Shown: piece by piece, positions 52,833-62,420 of the stretch
Layout of the letters: every line of letters begins with the position of its first letter
How positions within the stretch are numbered: position 1 is the stretch's first letter
Source of the DNA: Gloeotrichia echinulata CP02
Lineage (GTDB): Bacteria > Cyanobacteriota > Cyanobacteriia > Cyanobacteriales > Nostocaceae
NCBI GenBank assembly: GCA_038087035.1
Contig: CP051187.1
Coordinates: forward strand, 6,764,001-6,828,000
Direction of reading: 5' to 3'
DNA length: 64,000 nt
Program-made: the position numbers and the translations under genes
The notes under the pieces: generated by a model
Told to the model about the DNA's origin: nothing
Databases searched by the model: none
The model's input: only the letters and a program-made list of their open reading frames with translations

Positions 52833-55664
52833 TTATTTTGAGCGAGAAACTGCTCTATCTAATATCATTTTAACATCGGCTGGATTTCTAGATATATCTC
52901 GTTGCCAAAAACCAAAGCCACCATGTTGATTAACCGCTTTAATCCACTGAGCTAAAAACGCGCTTTTCGCTTGATCTTTCTGGGTATATTTGCCTTTAGT
53001 TTCTAAAATCAAGAAACTACCACTTTTTAATTTAATAATAAAATCTGGTCTATACTTGTGAACAATTCCGTCAAAGATATAAAGAATTTCAAATCCCAAA
53101 TGATCATTCTTAACCCAAGCCTCAACATTGGGATTTCTATCTAGTTCAAATGCTTCACTAGCTTCCCATGTACTATCAAAAATACAGCAATTTATGTGTG
53201 ATTTCCGCGTGTATTCATGAGGCTTACCTGTATACCAGGGACGCATATCACCAGTAGAACGGATAGGATGATCTGGATCAAAAACAGGTTCAATTGCTTC
53301 TGTATTGTCTAAATAAATAGCGTTCCAAATATGCTGAACTACCTTTCTTAAATTCAGAGTAATCAGAATCCGCCGACGCATTTCATCTAAGTTAAATAGT
53401 GGAGGATTAATTAGAATTAAATCTGAATTAATAAATTTTTCTACTAATCTAATCAGGTTCCCCAATAAATACTCTCGATTCCCTTTCCAGCCGGGTTTCA
53501 TTTGTTCAAAGATATCCCTAGCAGTCTCAAAGGCAATTTTCTGCATCCGAAATTTGCGTCCTAAATCTTCTAGATCAATTTCTTTTATTTTTGTAACATC
53601 TGGTTTACCATCAACAACTGGTGCTACTTCAGCTAGTGTACTGTTATCAAAAGCATCTAACTCTAAAGGCTCAATTTGACTGAAATTCAGTTTAAGTTCA
53701 GGCTTATAAATATAATCAATTCGGATAATATTGGGAAAGCTAATTTCAAACTGTTGCTTTTCGGGATCGGGTTTAACTTCAGTTTTAGGTTGAGGGGGTG
53801 GAGGTGTTGTTTCTTCACTAGATTCATGGGGAATAAAGGTGAAGGGAACACCAAAAATATTCACATATTCTGGTTCTAGTAAATTTGTTTCTGGGTTAAC
53901 ATCGTAAGCTGTTCTTCTCAAGCCTCTACCCACAACTTGTTCACAGAGGAGTTGGCTAGTGAATGCTCGAATACCCATAATATGAGTTACTGTTTTAGCA
54001 TCCCATCCTTCAGATAGCATCCCAACTGAAATAACATTTTGAATTTGCTCACCTGGTTTACCAACTTGACCAACTGTATCAACTTTTTGTCTTAAAAGTT
54101 CTGCTTGTTGCTGTTTAGTTAACTTGGGAGCAATTTCTTCATCAGATGTATCGTCTTCATTAATATCTGTAGTTTTGTATTGTATTTCAGAAGTTTCTTC
54201 TTGAGATTCTGCCATTTTCAGAACATTAGAGTCTATATGCAGAGTGCGTTCTGGAATGCAAAGTTCTTCTATTTGAATTTTATGATGATTGAAGGCATAA
54301 TTAATTCGGGCTGCGGTTTCAGTACGATTAGCAACAGAAATCATTACTGGAGGAACTTTATGTCCCGCTTGCTCCCAAGATTTAGCTGTTTCTAACCAGT
54401 CTTTACCTAACAAATAATAAGCATTAGTTAGTAAATCTGGTAAAGATTCATTTGGTTGTGCTTTGCGATTGAAATCATCTTTAACTTCAGCATCGTTATA
54501 TAAATGATAATAACGAGATTTAAAGTCTTTGAGGTTAAGTCTACCATCATCACGAATTACAACACGAGGAGTTTTAACTAAGCCTGATTCAATGGCATCG
54601 TTTAACCCAAAATCACTAACAATCCAGTCAAATAAAGCTTCTTCCGAACTTCTTTTACCAGAAGGTACAAAGGGTGTGGCAGAAAAATCAAAACAGGTGA
54701 TTATTCCTCTAGCTCTGTGGATGCGATCAAGTCCACCAATCCATTTTGTTGCTTCCTCTATATCTTCTTTACTAAGACCTTTTATTTTGGATTCAGCAGG
54801 AATACGCCAAGCATGATGCGCTTCATCATTAATGACTAAAAGATTGCTAAAACTTGCAAGTTCACCTAAAACATCTCTGACATAAGCTTCATCACTTTTT
54901 GTTCCACGTTTATCTACTCCCTTCTTTTTCTCAATCTGTTCTTCAGTTTCCCAATTGAGAACGTGCCAATTACGAACTAAAACTTTACCCTGACGTAGTT
55001 TATCTAATAAGCCAAGAGGAATAATATTGAAAATCTCATAGTAATTGTTTTCAGTAGAAGGAATTAGAACTTGTAGGCGATTTTTAACTGTTAAACCAGG
55101 TGCTACAACAAAAATGGCTTTGGAAAAGCGATTATCTTGAGGATAGGTGACTTTGTTAAGGATTTGCCATGCAATCAACATTGCCATGACGATGGTTTTT
55201 CCTGAACCTGTGGCCATTTTGCAGCAGAGACGTTTAAATGCTCCACCATCAGAAGGAATATCAATACCAATTTTTTCCGATGGATGAGATTCAATAAGCC
55301 AGATTAAGGTTTCTATTGCTTCTAATTGACAGAAAAAGAAGGGAAATTCACGTTCTTCTGGATTGTGCCAGTGTTCTAAGAGACGTTTTGTAACGCCTGT
55401 AACACCGAGATATCCATTTTCACGCCAAGCTTTGACACGCGCACGAATTTGATTAACTAGAGGAATTTCAATGAATTTACCAGGATCATCGAAGGATTTT
55501 GAGTTTTGAGAAGCGATAGTATAACCTGCGGGTCTTCTGCCATCTTCAAGTTTAAAACGACGAGTTTGGTGATTGTACTGCCAGTATTTTTTTGGCTCAT
55601 TATAGGGGGAGTTTATAATAAGCTGGTGAATTTTTGATTGAGATATCATAGCTTCTTTCAACAT
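52833..55664 (-). CDS. Type III restriction enzyme, Res subunit
   Basis: 943 residues. SF2 helicase motifs: ATGSGKTIVMAML (I), VINDEAHHAW (II), FDFSATPF (III), QVVGRGLRRTAYD (VI). The C-terminal nuclease YRPDFIIKLKSGSFLILETK fits PD-(D/E)XK. The start may be Met6 (MISQSK, 55649). Res cleaves DNA with Mod when sites are unmethylated. It is the last gene in the defence operon, 23 bases after the PIN-like gene. Confidence 0.93.
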   Translation of the reverse strand: MLKEAMISQSKIHQLIINSPYNEPKKYWQYNHQTRRFKLEDGRRPAGYTIASQNSKSFDDPGKFIEIPLVNQIRARVKAWRENGYLGVTGVTKRLLEHWHNPEEREFPFFFCQLEAIETLIWLIESHPSEKIGIDIPSDGGAFKRLCCKMATGSGKTIVMAMLIAWQILNKVTYPQDNRFSKAIFVVAPGLTVKNRLQVLIPSTENNYYEIFNIIPLGLLDKLRQGKVLVRNWHVLNWETEEQIEKKKGVDKRGTKSDEAYVRDVLGELASFSNLLVINDEAHHAWRIPAESKIKGLSKEDIEEATKWIGGLDRIHRARGIITCFDFSATPFVPSGKRSSEEALFDWIVSDFGLNDAIESGLVKTPRVVIRDDGRLNLKDFKSRYYHLYNDAEVKDDFNRKAQPNESLPDLLTNAYYLLGKDWLETAKSWEQAGHKVPPVMISVANRTETAARINYAFNHHKIQIEELCIPERTLHIDSNVLKMAESQEETSEIQYKTTDINEDDTSDEEIAPKLTKQQQAELLRQKVDTVGQVGKPGEQIQNVISVGMLSEGWDAKTVTHIMGIRAFTSQLLCEQVVGRGLRRTAYDVNPETNLLEPEYVNIFGVPFTFIPHESSEETTPPPPQPKTEVKPDPEKQQFEISFPNIIRIDYIYKPELKLNFSQIEPLELDAFDNSTLAEVAPVVDGKPDVTKIKEIDLEDLGRKFRMQKIAFETARDIFEQMKPGWKGNREYLLGNLIRLVEKFINSDLILINPPLFNLDEMRRRILITLNLRKVVQHIWNAIYLDNTEAIEPVFDPDHPIRSTGDMRPWYTGKPHEYTRKSHINCCIFDSTWEASEAFELDRNPNVEAWVKNDHLGFEILYIFDGIVHKYRPDFIIKLKSGSFLILETKGKYTQKDQAKSAFLAQWIKAVNQHGGFGFWQRDISRNPADVKMILDRAVSRSK

Positions 55665-55687
55665 TCCCTAACAAGGATTTTAAATCT

Positions 55688-56203
55688 TTAATTTCTATTT
55701 ATGCAATAAGTATCATGTGCTGACTCAGAATTCATTAATTGAATTTTTTTTAGCCGATTTTTTTTAATTTCTTTATTGAGGGCTGAAGAATTATTCAAAA
55801 TGTCTACACTATCATTAGTAATCAAATCAGCAGTAGTTAAAGCAGCAGTAGCTACAAGACATCTATCAACACTTTTGGTTTGATCATTAATAATCTTTTC
55901 TATTCCATTCCTTAATTGCTCTGATGGTTCAATATCTATTATATTTTTTTCCTTAATTAAAATCCAGAACTGGAGAATTTGTTTTTCAAACCTTTGCTCC
56001 TCCATATTCTTGATTACCTCATCAAGCTTCCTTTTATATTCAATATCAATTTTACCTGCTTTGTCAATTTGCAGTTGATGTGTGGTTGCAAGTCTGGCAA
56101 GTAGGGAGTCAATATGCCTATTTACATTGATTTGTGGATTGAGAATATGGATAAACACACTGGTATCAATCACAATTGGTATAAATTGATTATTTTCTGT
56201 CAT
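55688..56203 (-). CDS. PIN-like nuclease partner of the ATPase
   Basis: A TTG frame begins at 56227, but the ATG at 56203 (MTENNQFIPIVIDTSVFIHI) is a better start (171 residues). PIN-type acidic residues: Asp in VIDTSVF, Asp in KSVDRCLVATAAL, Asp in ADLITNDSVDIL. PIN domains cut RNA. It starts 10 bases after the ATPase stop, so the two are coupled and probably form one toxic-effector module inside the R-M operon. Confidence 0.75.
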   Translation of the reverse strand: MTENNQFIPIVIDTSVFIHILNPQINVNRHIDSLLARLATTHQLQIDKAGKIDIEYKRKLDEVIKNMEEQRFEKQILQFWILIKEKNIIDIEPSEQLRNGIEKIINDQTKSVDRCLVATAALTTADLITNDSVDILNNSSALNKEIKKNRLKKIQLMNSESAHDTYCINRN

Positions 56204-56213
56204 TTTTAAACCA

Positions 56214-57572
56214 CTACATAATATCAATACTGAGAGCTTCTAAAATATCTGCTCCAAAAAATTCCATAGGAAGTCCTTTTTCAAAACTACCATCTGAGTT
56301 GATGTCTAAATTTTTTACTTGGACAAAACTATCTTTGGTGTAAAAATATGCGACTGTCACATCTTTTGAATTTAATTGTCCTCTTGCTATAAGTTTACGC
56401 AGCCTGATAATAATATTCTCACTATGTGTCTCAATGATGGATGGAACACCTCTTTCCGTCCATAATTCAGCAAAAAAAGAACCCATTGCTAGTTGTGCAG
56501 TGGGGTGAATTTGCGCTTCTGGTTGCTCAACAATTAGTAGTTGTCCTCTGTTAAGTAAAGCTCCTTGTACAAATATTGGTATACATTGACTAACACCAAA
56601 GCCAAAATCAGCTAGATAAGATTCTGCTCCAGTTGATTTGTTTTTTGCTCGAAATTCAGGAATAAAACCCTTTACTTGAGATTTGAATTTTACATCTTCA
56701 ATATCTATAACAGATTCAATATGTCGTAAAACAAAATTTGCTTTTTCTCCACCATCAGTAAGCAAACGCTGTAAGTGAGGCATAGCATATTCACCTCTAT
56801 GTCCAACATCATCAAGAGGTGGACTACCTAATATGACACTTCTTTCTGATTCTTCACGAACTGGAGAGAGATGTCGCATAGATATGATTTCATCTTTTAC
56901 AACATCTAAATAGAGATTATCAAAAGCAGATTTTAGTATCTCTACTGGATCATTTGGAAGAGGGAATTTGAGAAATCTAGTGCGTCTAAGATTTGTTTCT
57001 TCTTTATGGAGAATTTTTTTTCCTCCTATTTCACAGGTAACTGTGTGTTTGGCTTTTTTCCCACTATAAGGAATACTTCCGGCAATGCAAAAATCAGCTA
57101 TTGATTCCTCTGCGGTGATTTGTGAATCAACTTTTAGGCTAGTTGTTTCTCCTAGCGGGTCTTCAGTTGTAACTATTGAAAATGGGTTTAACTTAATTGA
57201 AAAATCAATACTATTATCTTCTATTTTTGGTATAGCTTTACTTTTTTGAAGTTCTTTTCTAATTTGTTGGATTCTAGGATCGGGTAAAGAATTAGTTTTG
57301 AGATTTAAACTAAATTGGAAACCATTGTTACGAGATTTAGTATTTTTTAAATCTTTAAAAGTACCAAGACTGACGTGCCGACCCTCAGTAGAAAAAAATT
57401 CACCTTCACTAGATTCACTAGATTCTAGAGTTTGCTGAAGCATAAGCAAAAACTTGATTAGTGTAGATTTTCCCGCACTGTTGCGACCAATCAAAATTGT
57501 AATGGGTCTGATACGAACATCTATATCTTGTTGAAATGCACGGAAATTTTTTAATTTAATATTAGTTAACAT
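56214..57572 (-). CDS. AAA/ABC-type ATPase (DUF3696-like)
   Basis: 452 residues. Walker A TILIGRNSAGKSTLIKFLLM (about 25-45), Walker B QLLIVEQPEAQIHPTAQLAM (about 340-360), then the D/H-loop ETHSENIIIRLRKLIARG. It is related to OLD/SMC-like defence ATPases with the N-terminal IKLKNFRAFQ. It is placed between mod and the PIN-like gene, an arrangement fitting a sensor ATPase that controls an RNase. Confidence 0.87.
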   Translation of the reverse strand: MLTNIKLKNFRAFQQDIDVRIRPITILIGRNSAGKSTLIKFLLMLQQTLESSESSEGEFFSTEGRHVSLGTFKDLKNTKSRNNGFQFSLNLKTNSLPDPRIQQIRKELQKSKAIPKIEDNSIDFSIKLNPFSIVTTEDPLGETTSLKVDSQITAEESIADFCIAGSIPYSGKKAKHTVTCEIGGKKILHKEETNLRRTRFLKFPLPNDPVEILKSAFDNLYLDVVKDEIISMRHLSPVREESERSVILGSPPLDDVGHRGEYAMPHLQRLLTDGGEKANFVLRHIESVIDIEDVKFKSQVKGFIPEFRAKNKSTGAESYLADFGFGVSQCIPIFVQGALLNRGQLLIVEQPEAQIHPTAQLAMGSFFAELWTERGVPSIIETHSENIIIRLRKLIARGQLNSKDVTVAYFYTKDSFVQVKNLDINSDGSFEKGLPMEFFGADILEALSIDIM

Positions 57573-57597
57573 AGGTAACTTTCACTTGGTTAATCTT

Positions 57598-60231
57598 TCA
57601 AGTTAGCCGGATGATTTTTAGAGATTCAATTCCCCGATCATCAACTATTTTTACAGCAATACGCTGATAATTACCCATTTCAAAAGGTAATGAAACAGTT
57701 CCTTGATAGGACTCAATTAAATCTTCATCAATCTCGGCTTTAAGATTTCTGGCAAGACGTGACCAGCCATCTTTCTCTCCAGCCATTGGAAAGAATACTT
57801 GGCAAGGAAAAATGCTTCTACCGTCATAATCAGTATCTAGCATCCACATGGCAATTTTTTCCACAGTGCCAGATTCAATATTACCAGTTTTGGTGTTGTA
57901 GTAATCAAAACCATGAACTTCTACTTCCCATTTACCTGCATCTTCTCCTCTATGAATACGACGAAGTGCAACATCTGGTTGACCAATAAGCCAAAAACTC
58001 TCATTACTCGCACGTTTTTTCTTCAGGTCTTCTGTAAGTAGATCAGCATTCATTTGTACCTTTAGTAAGGTAACACCAGGCCAGTTAGTTTCATCAATGT
58101 CTCTTGCCGCTTCGGGGTCAAATTGAAAGGCAGCAAAAATAACTAATTTGGGTTTGGGTTTCTGGTTTTCTGCTTCTTGAATTGCCATTTCTACTTGGCG
58201 TTGATCTAGAGGAGCATATTTTGTGCCAAATGAAATAACAGCCCGCATTGGCTGTTCTTGAGTACCACTGTTGGTTTTTGAAATATTATTTTCTTGATTA
58301 CTAGGTTTAGTTTCAGCATCAGCGTGAAGCCAACGGGTTCCTGGGAAAGGTTCAACCCTAGAAAATAGAATGTATTGACCACTTTTGCCCCGAATCCCTG
58401 TTTTTAGAAGTTCATCACACCATTCCGGCTGTCGTAATGTTTCTCCAGAACGAGCAATGGATTGATCTGCAACTTGTTTATCGGCAACCTCTTCGATATT
58501 ATCAAGGGGTTTAACCGTTGGTGCTGGAACAGCTTCAACTGTAAAAGGCCCTGTAATTCTTACTTTTGATTTATCGACGAGAGGTTGATCATAAAGGGTT
58601 TCTTTATCCTTAGCAGCATATTTTTTTATCACCTTTTCAATTTCTGCTCTTGTCATTCCTTCTTTAATTTCTTGATTGTTGGCAATGGATTTTAGCGTAA
58701 TACGTGATACTGTTTTATATTTGAAGTCATCACCCACACCTCCTTTTGGATTTTCCAATTCATAATAATCAAAAACTGCCGTCATCAACCTTTGTTTTGC
58801 AAGGGTAATAGCTACACGAGAAGTATCGCAAGTGATCCAACGTCTTCCCCACCTTTCTGCAACATGAGCCGTAGTACCACTACCACAGGTTGGATCTAGT
58901 ACCAAGTCTCCCGGATCAGTTGTCATCAAAAGACAACGCTCTATTGCTCTATGATCAGTCTGTAGAACATAGATTCTCTGTTCTCCAAATCCACCTGGTC
59001 TTAAGTCTAACCAGGTACTATTTAAAGTCTTGTATGGAAACTCATCATGGTATACTTTCCATCGTAGCGATTTACCAATAGGATATAATCTTCCGGCAGC
59101 AGCTAAACGACTTAAACCTGTAAGAGTAGTTTGCCAGCCATATCTTGCAGGCGGTTCGTACTCAATATTATTAAATGTGTATTTGAATGAATTATCATTA
59201 CCACGTCGCTGGGAAAATGTTGGCCATAGTCTACAAATACGACCTGCTGGTAATGGTTGCTTGCCTGTTTTTTGAGCTAGGGAAAGATCAATAAGTTCTC
59301 CATTTTCTGTCTCAACGCAAATATATCGCTCGTTTGGATTTTCTATAGGATCGCATTCTGTAAACAATTCCTTGTACTTGACCTGGCTGATATCTTTTGC
59401 AAACCATAGTAAGAAATCATTGACACCTGGTAATAATTTAGATGACTGACTGCTTGCTTTCATCAGAACAATTTCCATGCAAAAGTTATCACTGCCAAAT
59501 ACTTCATCCATTAAGCACCTTACTCGATGGACGTTTTCATCACCTATTTGCACAAAAATAGACCCCCGCTCATAGAGTAAATCCTTTGCAAGCCATAAAC
59601 GATCACGCAAATAAGTTAAATAAGAATGAATTCCCCACTCCCAAGTATCCCTAAATGCTTTAATAGTCTCTGGTTCTTGAGTTAAATCTTCATCTTTTCT
59701 ATCTTTTACATCTCGCTTATTTACAAACGGTTGAAAATTAGAACCGTATTGAATTCCATAGGGTGGATCTATATAAATCATTTGCACTTGTCCAGCCATA
59801 CCTTCTTTTGCAAGTAGAGAATTCATTACTACCAAAGAATCCCCAGCAACTAGGCGGTTTGTCCAGTTATGTTTGTGCTTATAAAATTCAATAGCTTGTC
59901 GAATGGGCGGATTTTCTTCTGGAGTTTGAAATAATGAAAGTTGTTTAACCTTTTCATCCTTTCGCTTCTGCACTGCCTCAATAATCGTGCGCGGATCTAT
60001 GCGTTCATGGACGTGAAGCGAAACTGTAGGCACTTCAAAACTGGTATGCTCTGCTTTACCAGCCCAAACTAACTGAGGGTCGAGGTGAGGATCATAGGCA
60101 TACTTTTTAGCATCTTCTTCTGGATCTGTGTCTGGGTTAACTAGCCCAATTGGTGGGTTATTGACTCGTTGCTGGTTTTCGTGTTTGTATTGCTCAATCT
60201 CTCTTTGCTCTGGTTTTTTCTGTCTTGCCAT
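57598..60231 (-). CDS. Type III DNA methyltransferase, Mod subunit
   Basis: 877 residues. DPPY motif in IYIDPPYGIQYG (near 155) comes before the AdoMet motif LDPTCGSGTTAHVAERWGRR (near 445), the beta-class order of type III Mod enzymes that make N6-methyladenine. The central part would hold the recognition domain. It is first of the intact operon genes. A truncated gene lies 79 bases upstream on the same strand, against the transposon. Confidence 0.93.
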   Translation of the reverse strand: MARQKKPEQREIEQYKHENQQRVNNPPIGLVNPDTDPEEDAKKYAYDPHLDPQLVWAGKAEHTSFEVPTVSLHVHERIDPRTIIEAVQKRKDEKVKQLSLFQTPEENPPIRQAIEFYKHKHNWTNRLVAGDSLVVMNSLLAKEGMAGQVQMIYIDPPYGIQYGSNFQPFVNKRDVKDRKDEDLTQEPETIKAFRDTWEWGIHSYLTYLRDRLWLAKDLLYERGSIFVQIGDENVHRVRCLMDEVFGSDNFCMEIVLMKASSQSSKLLPGVNDFLLWFAKDISQVKYKELFTECDPIENPNERYICVETENGELIDLSLAQKTGKQPLPAGRICRLWPTFSQRRGNDNSFKYTFNNIEYEPPARYGWQTTLTGLSRLAAAGRLYPIGKSLRWKVYHDEFPYKTLNSTWLDLRPGGFGEQRIYVLQTDHRAIERCLLMTTDPGDLVLDPTCGSGTTAHVAERWGRRWITCDTSRVAITLAKQRLMTAVFDYYELENPKGGVGDDFKYKTVSRITLKSIANNQEIKEGMTRAEIEKVIKKYAAKDKETLYDQPLVDKSKVRITGPFTVEAVPAPTVKPLDNIEEVADKQVADQSIARSGETLRQPEWCDELLKTGIRGKSGQYILFSRVEPFPGTRWLHADAETKPSNQENNISKTNSGTQEQPMRAVISFGTKYAPLDQRQVEMAIQEAENQKPKPKLVIFAAFQFDPEAARDIDETNWPGVTLLKVQMNADLLTEDLKKKRASNESFWLIGQPDVALRRIHRGEDAGKWEVEVHGFDYYNTKTGNIESGTVEKIAMWMLDTDYDGRSIFPCQVFFPMAGEKDGWSRLARNLKAEIDEDLIESYQGTVSLPFEMGNYQRIAVKIVDDRGIESLKIIRLT

Positions 60232-60310
60232 ATCAATTTACCTTGCCTCAGAGCTTCCAATTTACAATCTATTTTGACTTATTAGATCAATTAGTTGAAA
60301 CTTTTGCAAT

Positions 60311-60417
60311 TTAGCGGTTCAGATTGCTTGCTACTTGCTGATAAATTTCGTCCAACCACACCGGAATCACAGCTTTACCTTCATCTAGGGATGCGATCGC
60401 TCTTTTTCTATCAAATT
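60311..60417 (-). pseudogene. 3' remnant of a gene cut by the Tn7-like transposon
   Basis: Open minus-strand frame ending at TAA (60311-60313): KFDRKRAIASLDEGKAVIPV, WLDEIYQQVASNLNR. It reads straight into the transposon end at 60418. It was probably the first gene of the R-M operon. The missing 5' part should lie beyond the transposon's right end, outside the window. No family recognised. Confidence 0.6.
60350..60376 (+). other. Candidate PAM and protospacer for the CAST
   Basis: GTC at 60350-60352 followed by CAACCACACCGGAATCACAG. The transposon end starts 65 bases after this triplet, within the spacing I recall for type V-K insertions from their GTN PAM. It is the only GTN on this strand between 60320 and 60400. 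No spacer is visible in the window, so this is a prediction. Confidence 0.4.
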
Positions 60418-60423
60418 TGTCGA

Positions 60424-60642
60424 TTGCCAAATTAAATGACCACTTGCCAAATTAATGTCCACAACAATATTGACTCCTAAACCCTTGCTATGTAAGGGTT
60501 TTGTTATTTTAGCCTATATTTAGCCTGTTCAACATCAATTGACAAAATAACTGTCCGAGTTTAAATATTTGACAAATTAGTTGTCCTCTATTAAAACTTG
60601 TGATTTTTCCAACCCTTACTTTATTTGACAAATTAATTGTCC
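60424..60642 (+). repeat. Five TnsB-type binding repeats in the transposon left end
   Basis: TTGCCAAATTAAATGACC (60424-60441), TTGCCAAATTAATGTCC (60444-60460), TTGACAAAATAACTGTCC (60539-60556), TTGACAAATTAGTTGTCC (60569-60586), TTGACAAATTAATTGTCC (60625-60642). All are in one orientation. The terminal pair is closely spaced and the others are spread, as in other CAST left ends. Confidence 0.85.
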
Positions 60643-60652
60643 TTCAATATAG

Positions 60653-60682
60653 TATAATTCAACTATGTTTGTAATAAACATA
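60653..60682 (+). promoter_or_regulatory. tnsB promoter region with inverted repeat
   Basis: TATAAT at 60653-60658 is a good -10 box. TATGTTT (60664-60670) and AAACATA (60676-60682) form an inverted repeat around five bases, ending just before the tnsB ATG at 60684. It could be an operator for an element-encoded repressor. The last TnsB repeat lies where a -35 element would be, so TnsB may autoregulate. Confidence 0.45.
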
Positions 60683-60683
60683 T

Positions 60684-62417
60684 ATGATAGAAAGACAAAA
60701 TGATAAACTCGATGACGATAAAATAGAAAGTAGTGAGATTATCACTGAACTATCCGCCAGTGATAAAGAACTATTGGAGTTGATCCAAAAACTACTCGAA
60801 CCATGCGATGCCTGCGGCGGGCGTAGCCATCGCCAAACTTACGGACAAAGGCAAAGGGAGATAGCGTCCAAACTGGGTAAGTCAGTGCGAACAGTACGGA
60901 GACTGGTGAAAAAATGGGAAGAACAAGGATTAGCTGCACTTCAAACCACTGAACGGGCTGACAAAGGCAAACACCGGATTGATGCTGAGTGGCAAAAGTT
61001 CATTATCAATACCTATAAGGAAGGAAATAAGGGTAGTAAACGAATTACTCCTCAACAGGTTGCGATCAGAGTACAAGCAAAAGCAGCAGAATCGGGTGAT
61101 GAGAATTATCCCAGTTATAGAACGGTTTATCGAGTTCTACAACCGATTATTGATGAACAAGAGCAAAAAGCCAGTGTTAGAAGTCGTGGTTGGCGCGGTT
61201 CTCGACTATCACTGAAAACCCGTGACGGACTAGATTTGTCAGTAGAACACAGCAATCATATCTGGCAGTGTGATCACACTCGTGCTGATATTTTACTGGT
61301 GGATCAACATGGTGAACTTTTAGCTCGTCCTTGGCTGACAACGGTGATAGATACTTACTCCCGTTGCATCATCGGAATTAATTTAGGTTTTGATGCACCA
61401 AGTTCTCAGGTTGTAGCTTTGGCATTACGTCATGCCATATTACCCAAAAAATATGGATCAGAATACGGACTACACGAGGAATGGGGAACTTACGGGAAGC
61501 CGGAACACTTTTTCACTGATGGGGGTAAAGATTTTCGCTCTAACCATTTGCAACAGATTGGTGTGCAGTTAGGATTTGCTTGCCATTTACGAGATCGCCC
61601 CAGTGAAGGCGGTATTGTAGAACGTCCCTTTGGTACATTAAATACTGATTTATTTTCTGCTTTACCAGGATACACAGGCTCAAATGTGCAGGAACGTCCA
61701 GAGCAAGCTGAGAAAGAAGCCTGTCTAACTTTACGAGAATTAGAACGTCTTTTAGTACGCTATATCGTAGACAAATATAACCAAAGTATTGATGCTCGTT
61801 TGGGTGATCAAACTCGTTATCAAAGGTGGGAAGCTGGGTTAATTGTTGCCCCCAGTTTAATCTCAGAAGAAGATTTGCGTATTTGTTTGATGAAGCAAAC
61901 TCGACGCTCAATTTACAGGGGTGGATATCTGCAATTTGAAAATCTCACCTATCGGGGTGAAAATCTGTCTGGTTACGCGGGGGAAAGCGTGGTGTTGCGA
62001 TTTGATCCCAAAGACATTACAACTATCTTGGTTTATCGCCAAACAGGTTCTCAAGAAGAATTTTTAGCTCGTGCTTATGCTCAAGATTTGGAGACTGAGG
62101 AATTGTCTCTGGATGAGGCTAAAGCCATGAGTCGCAGGATTCGACAAGCAGGTAAAGAGATTAGCAATCGTTCGATTTTGGCTGAGGTAAGAGACAGAGA
62201 AACTTTTGTTAAGCAAAAGAAAACGAAAAAAGAACGCCAAAAAGAAGAACAAGCTGTAGTTCAAAAAGCCAGCAGTGAGCGAAGTCGAACTGCTAAAAAA
62301 ACTGTGATTGTTGAACCAGTAGAAGAAATAGAAGTGGCATCTGTGGAAAGTGCTTCAGAACCAGATATGCCAGAGGTTTTTGATTATGAACAAATGCGCG
62401 AGGATTACGGGTGGTAA
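60684..62417 (+). CDS. tnsB: Transposase TnsB (CAST type V-K clade)
   Basis: 577 residues. N-terminal helix-turn-helix (about 50-85, IASKLGKSVRTVRRLVKKW), DDE core with Asp197 (WQCDHTRAD), Asp279 (FFTDGGKDF) and Glu313 (GGIVERPF), and a C-terminal tail ending DYEQMREDYGW that would contact TnsC. It cuts and joins the transposon 3' ends. An insertion ACGGRSH after LEPCD is encoded by a dispersed palindromic repeat (60807-60834). tnsC follows after three bases. Confidence 0.96.
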   Translation: MIERQNDKLDDDKIESSEIITELSASDKELLELIQKLLEPCDACGGRSHRQTYGQRQREIASKLGKSVRTVRRLVKKWEEQGLAALQTTERADKGKHRIDAEWQKFIINTYKEGNKGSKRITPQQVAIRVQAKAAESGDENYPSYRTVYRVLQPIIDEQEQKASVRSRGWRGSRLSLKTRDGLDLSVEHSNHIWQCDHTRADILLVDQHGELLARPWLTTVIDTYSRCIIGINLGFDAPSSQVVALALRHAILPKKYGSEYGLHEEWGTYGKPEHFFTDGGKDFRSNHLQQIGVQLGFACHLRDRPSEGGIVERPFGTLNTDLFSALPGYTGSNVQERPEQAEKEACLTLRELERLLVRYIVDKYNQSIDARLGDQTRYQRWEAGLIVAPSLISEEDLRICLMKQTRRSIYRGGYLQFENLTYRGENLSGYAGESVVLRFDPKDITTILVYRQTGSQEEFLARAYAQDLETEELSLDEAKAMSRRIRQAGKEISNRSILAEVRDRETFVKQKKTKKERQKEEQAVVQKASSERSRTAKKTVIVEPVEEIEVASVESASEPDMPEVFDYEQMREDYGW

Positions 62418-62420
62418 ATC

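Noticed and set aside
60742..62264. Several minus-strand frames opposite tnsB
   Set aside because: Shadows of the conserved TnsB coding strand.
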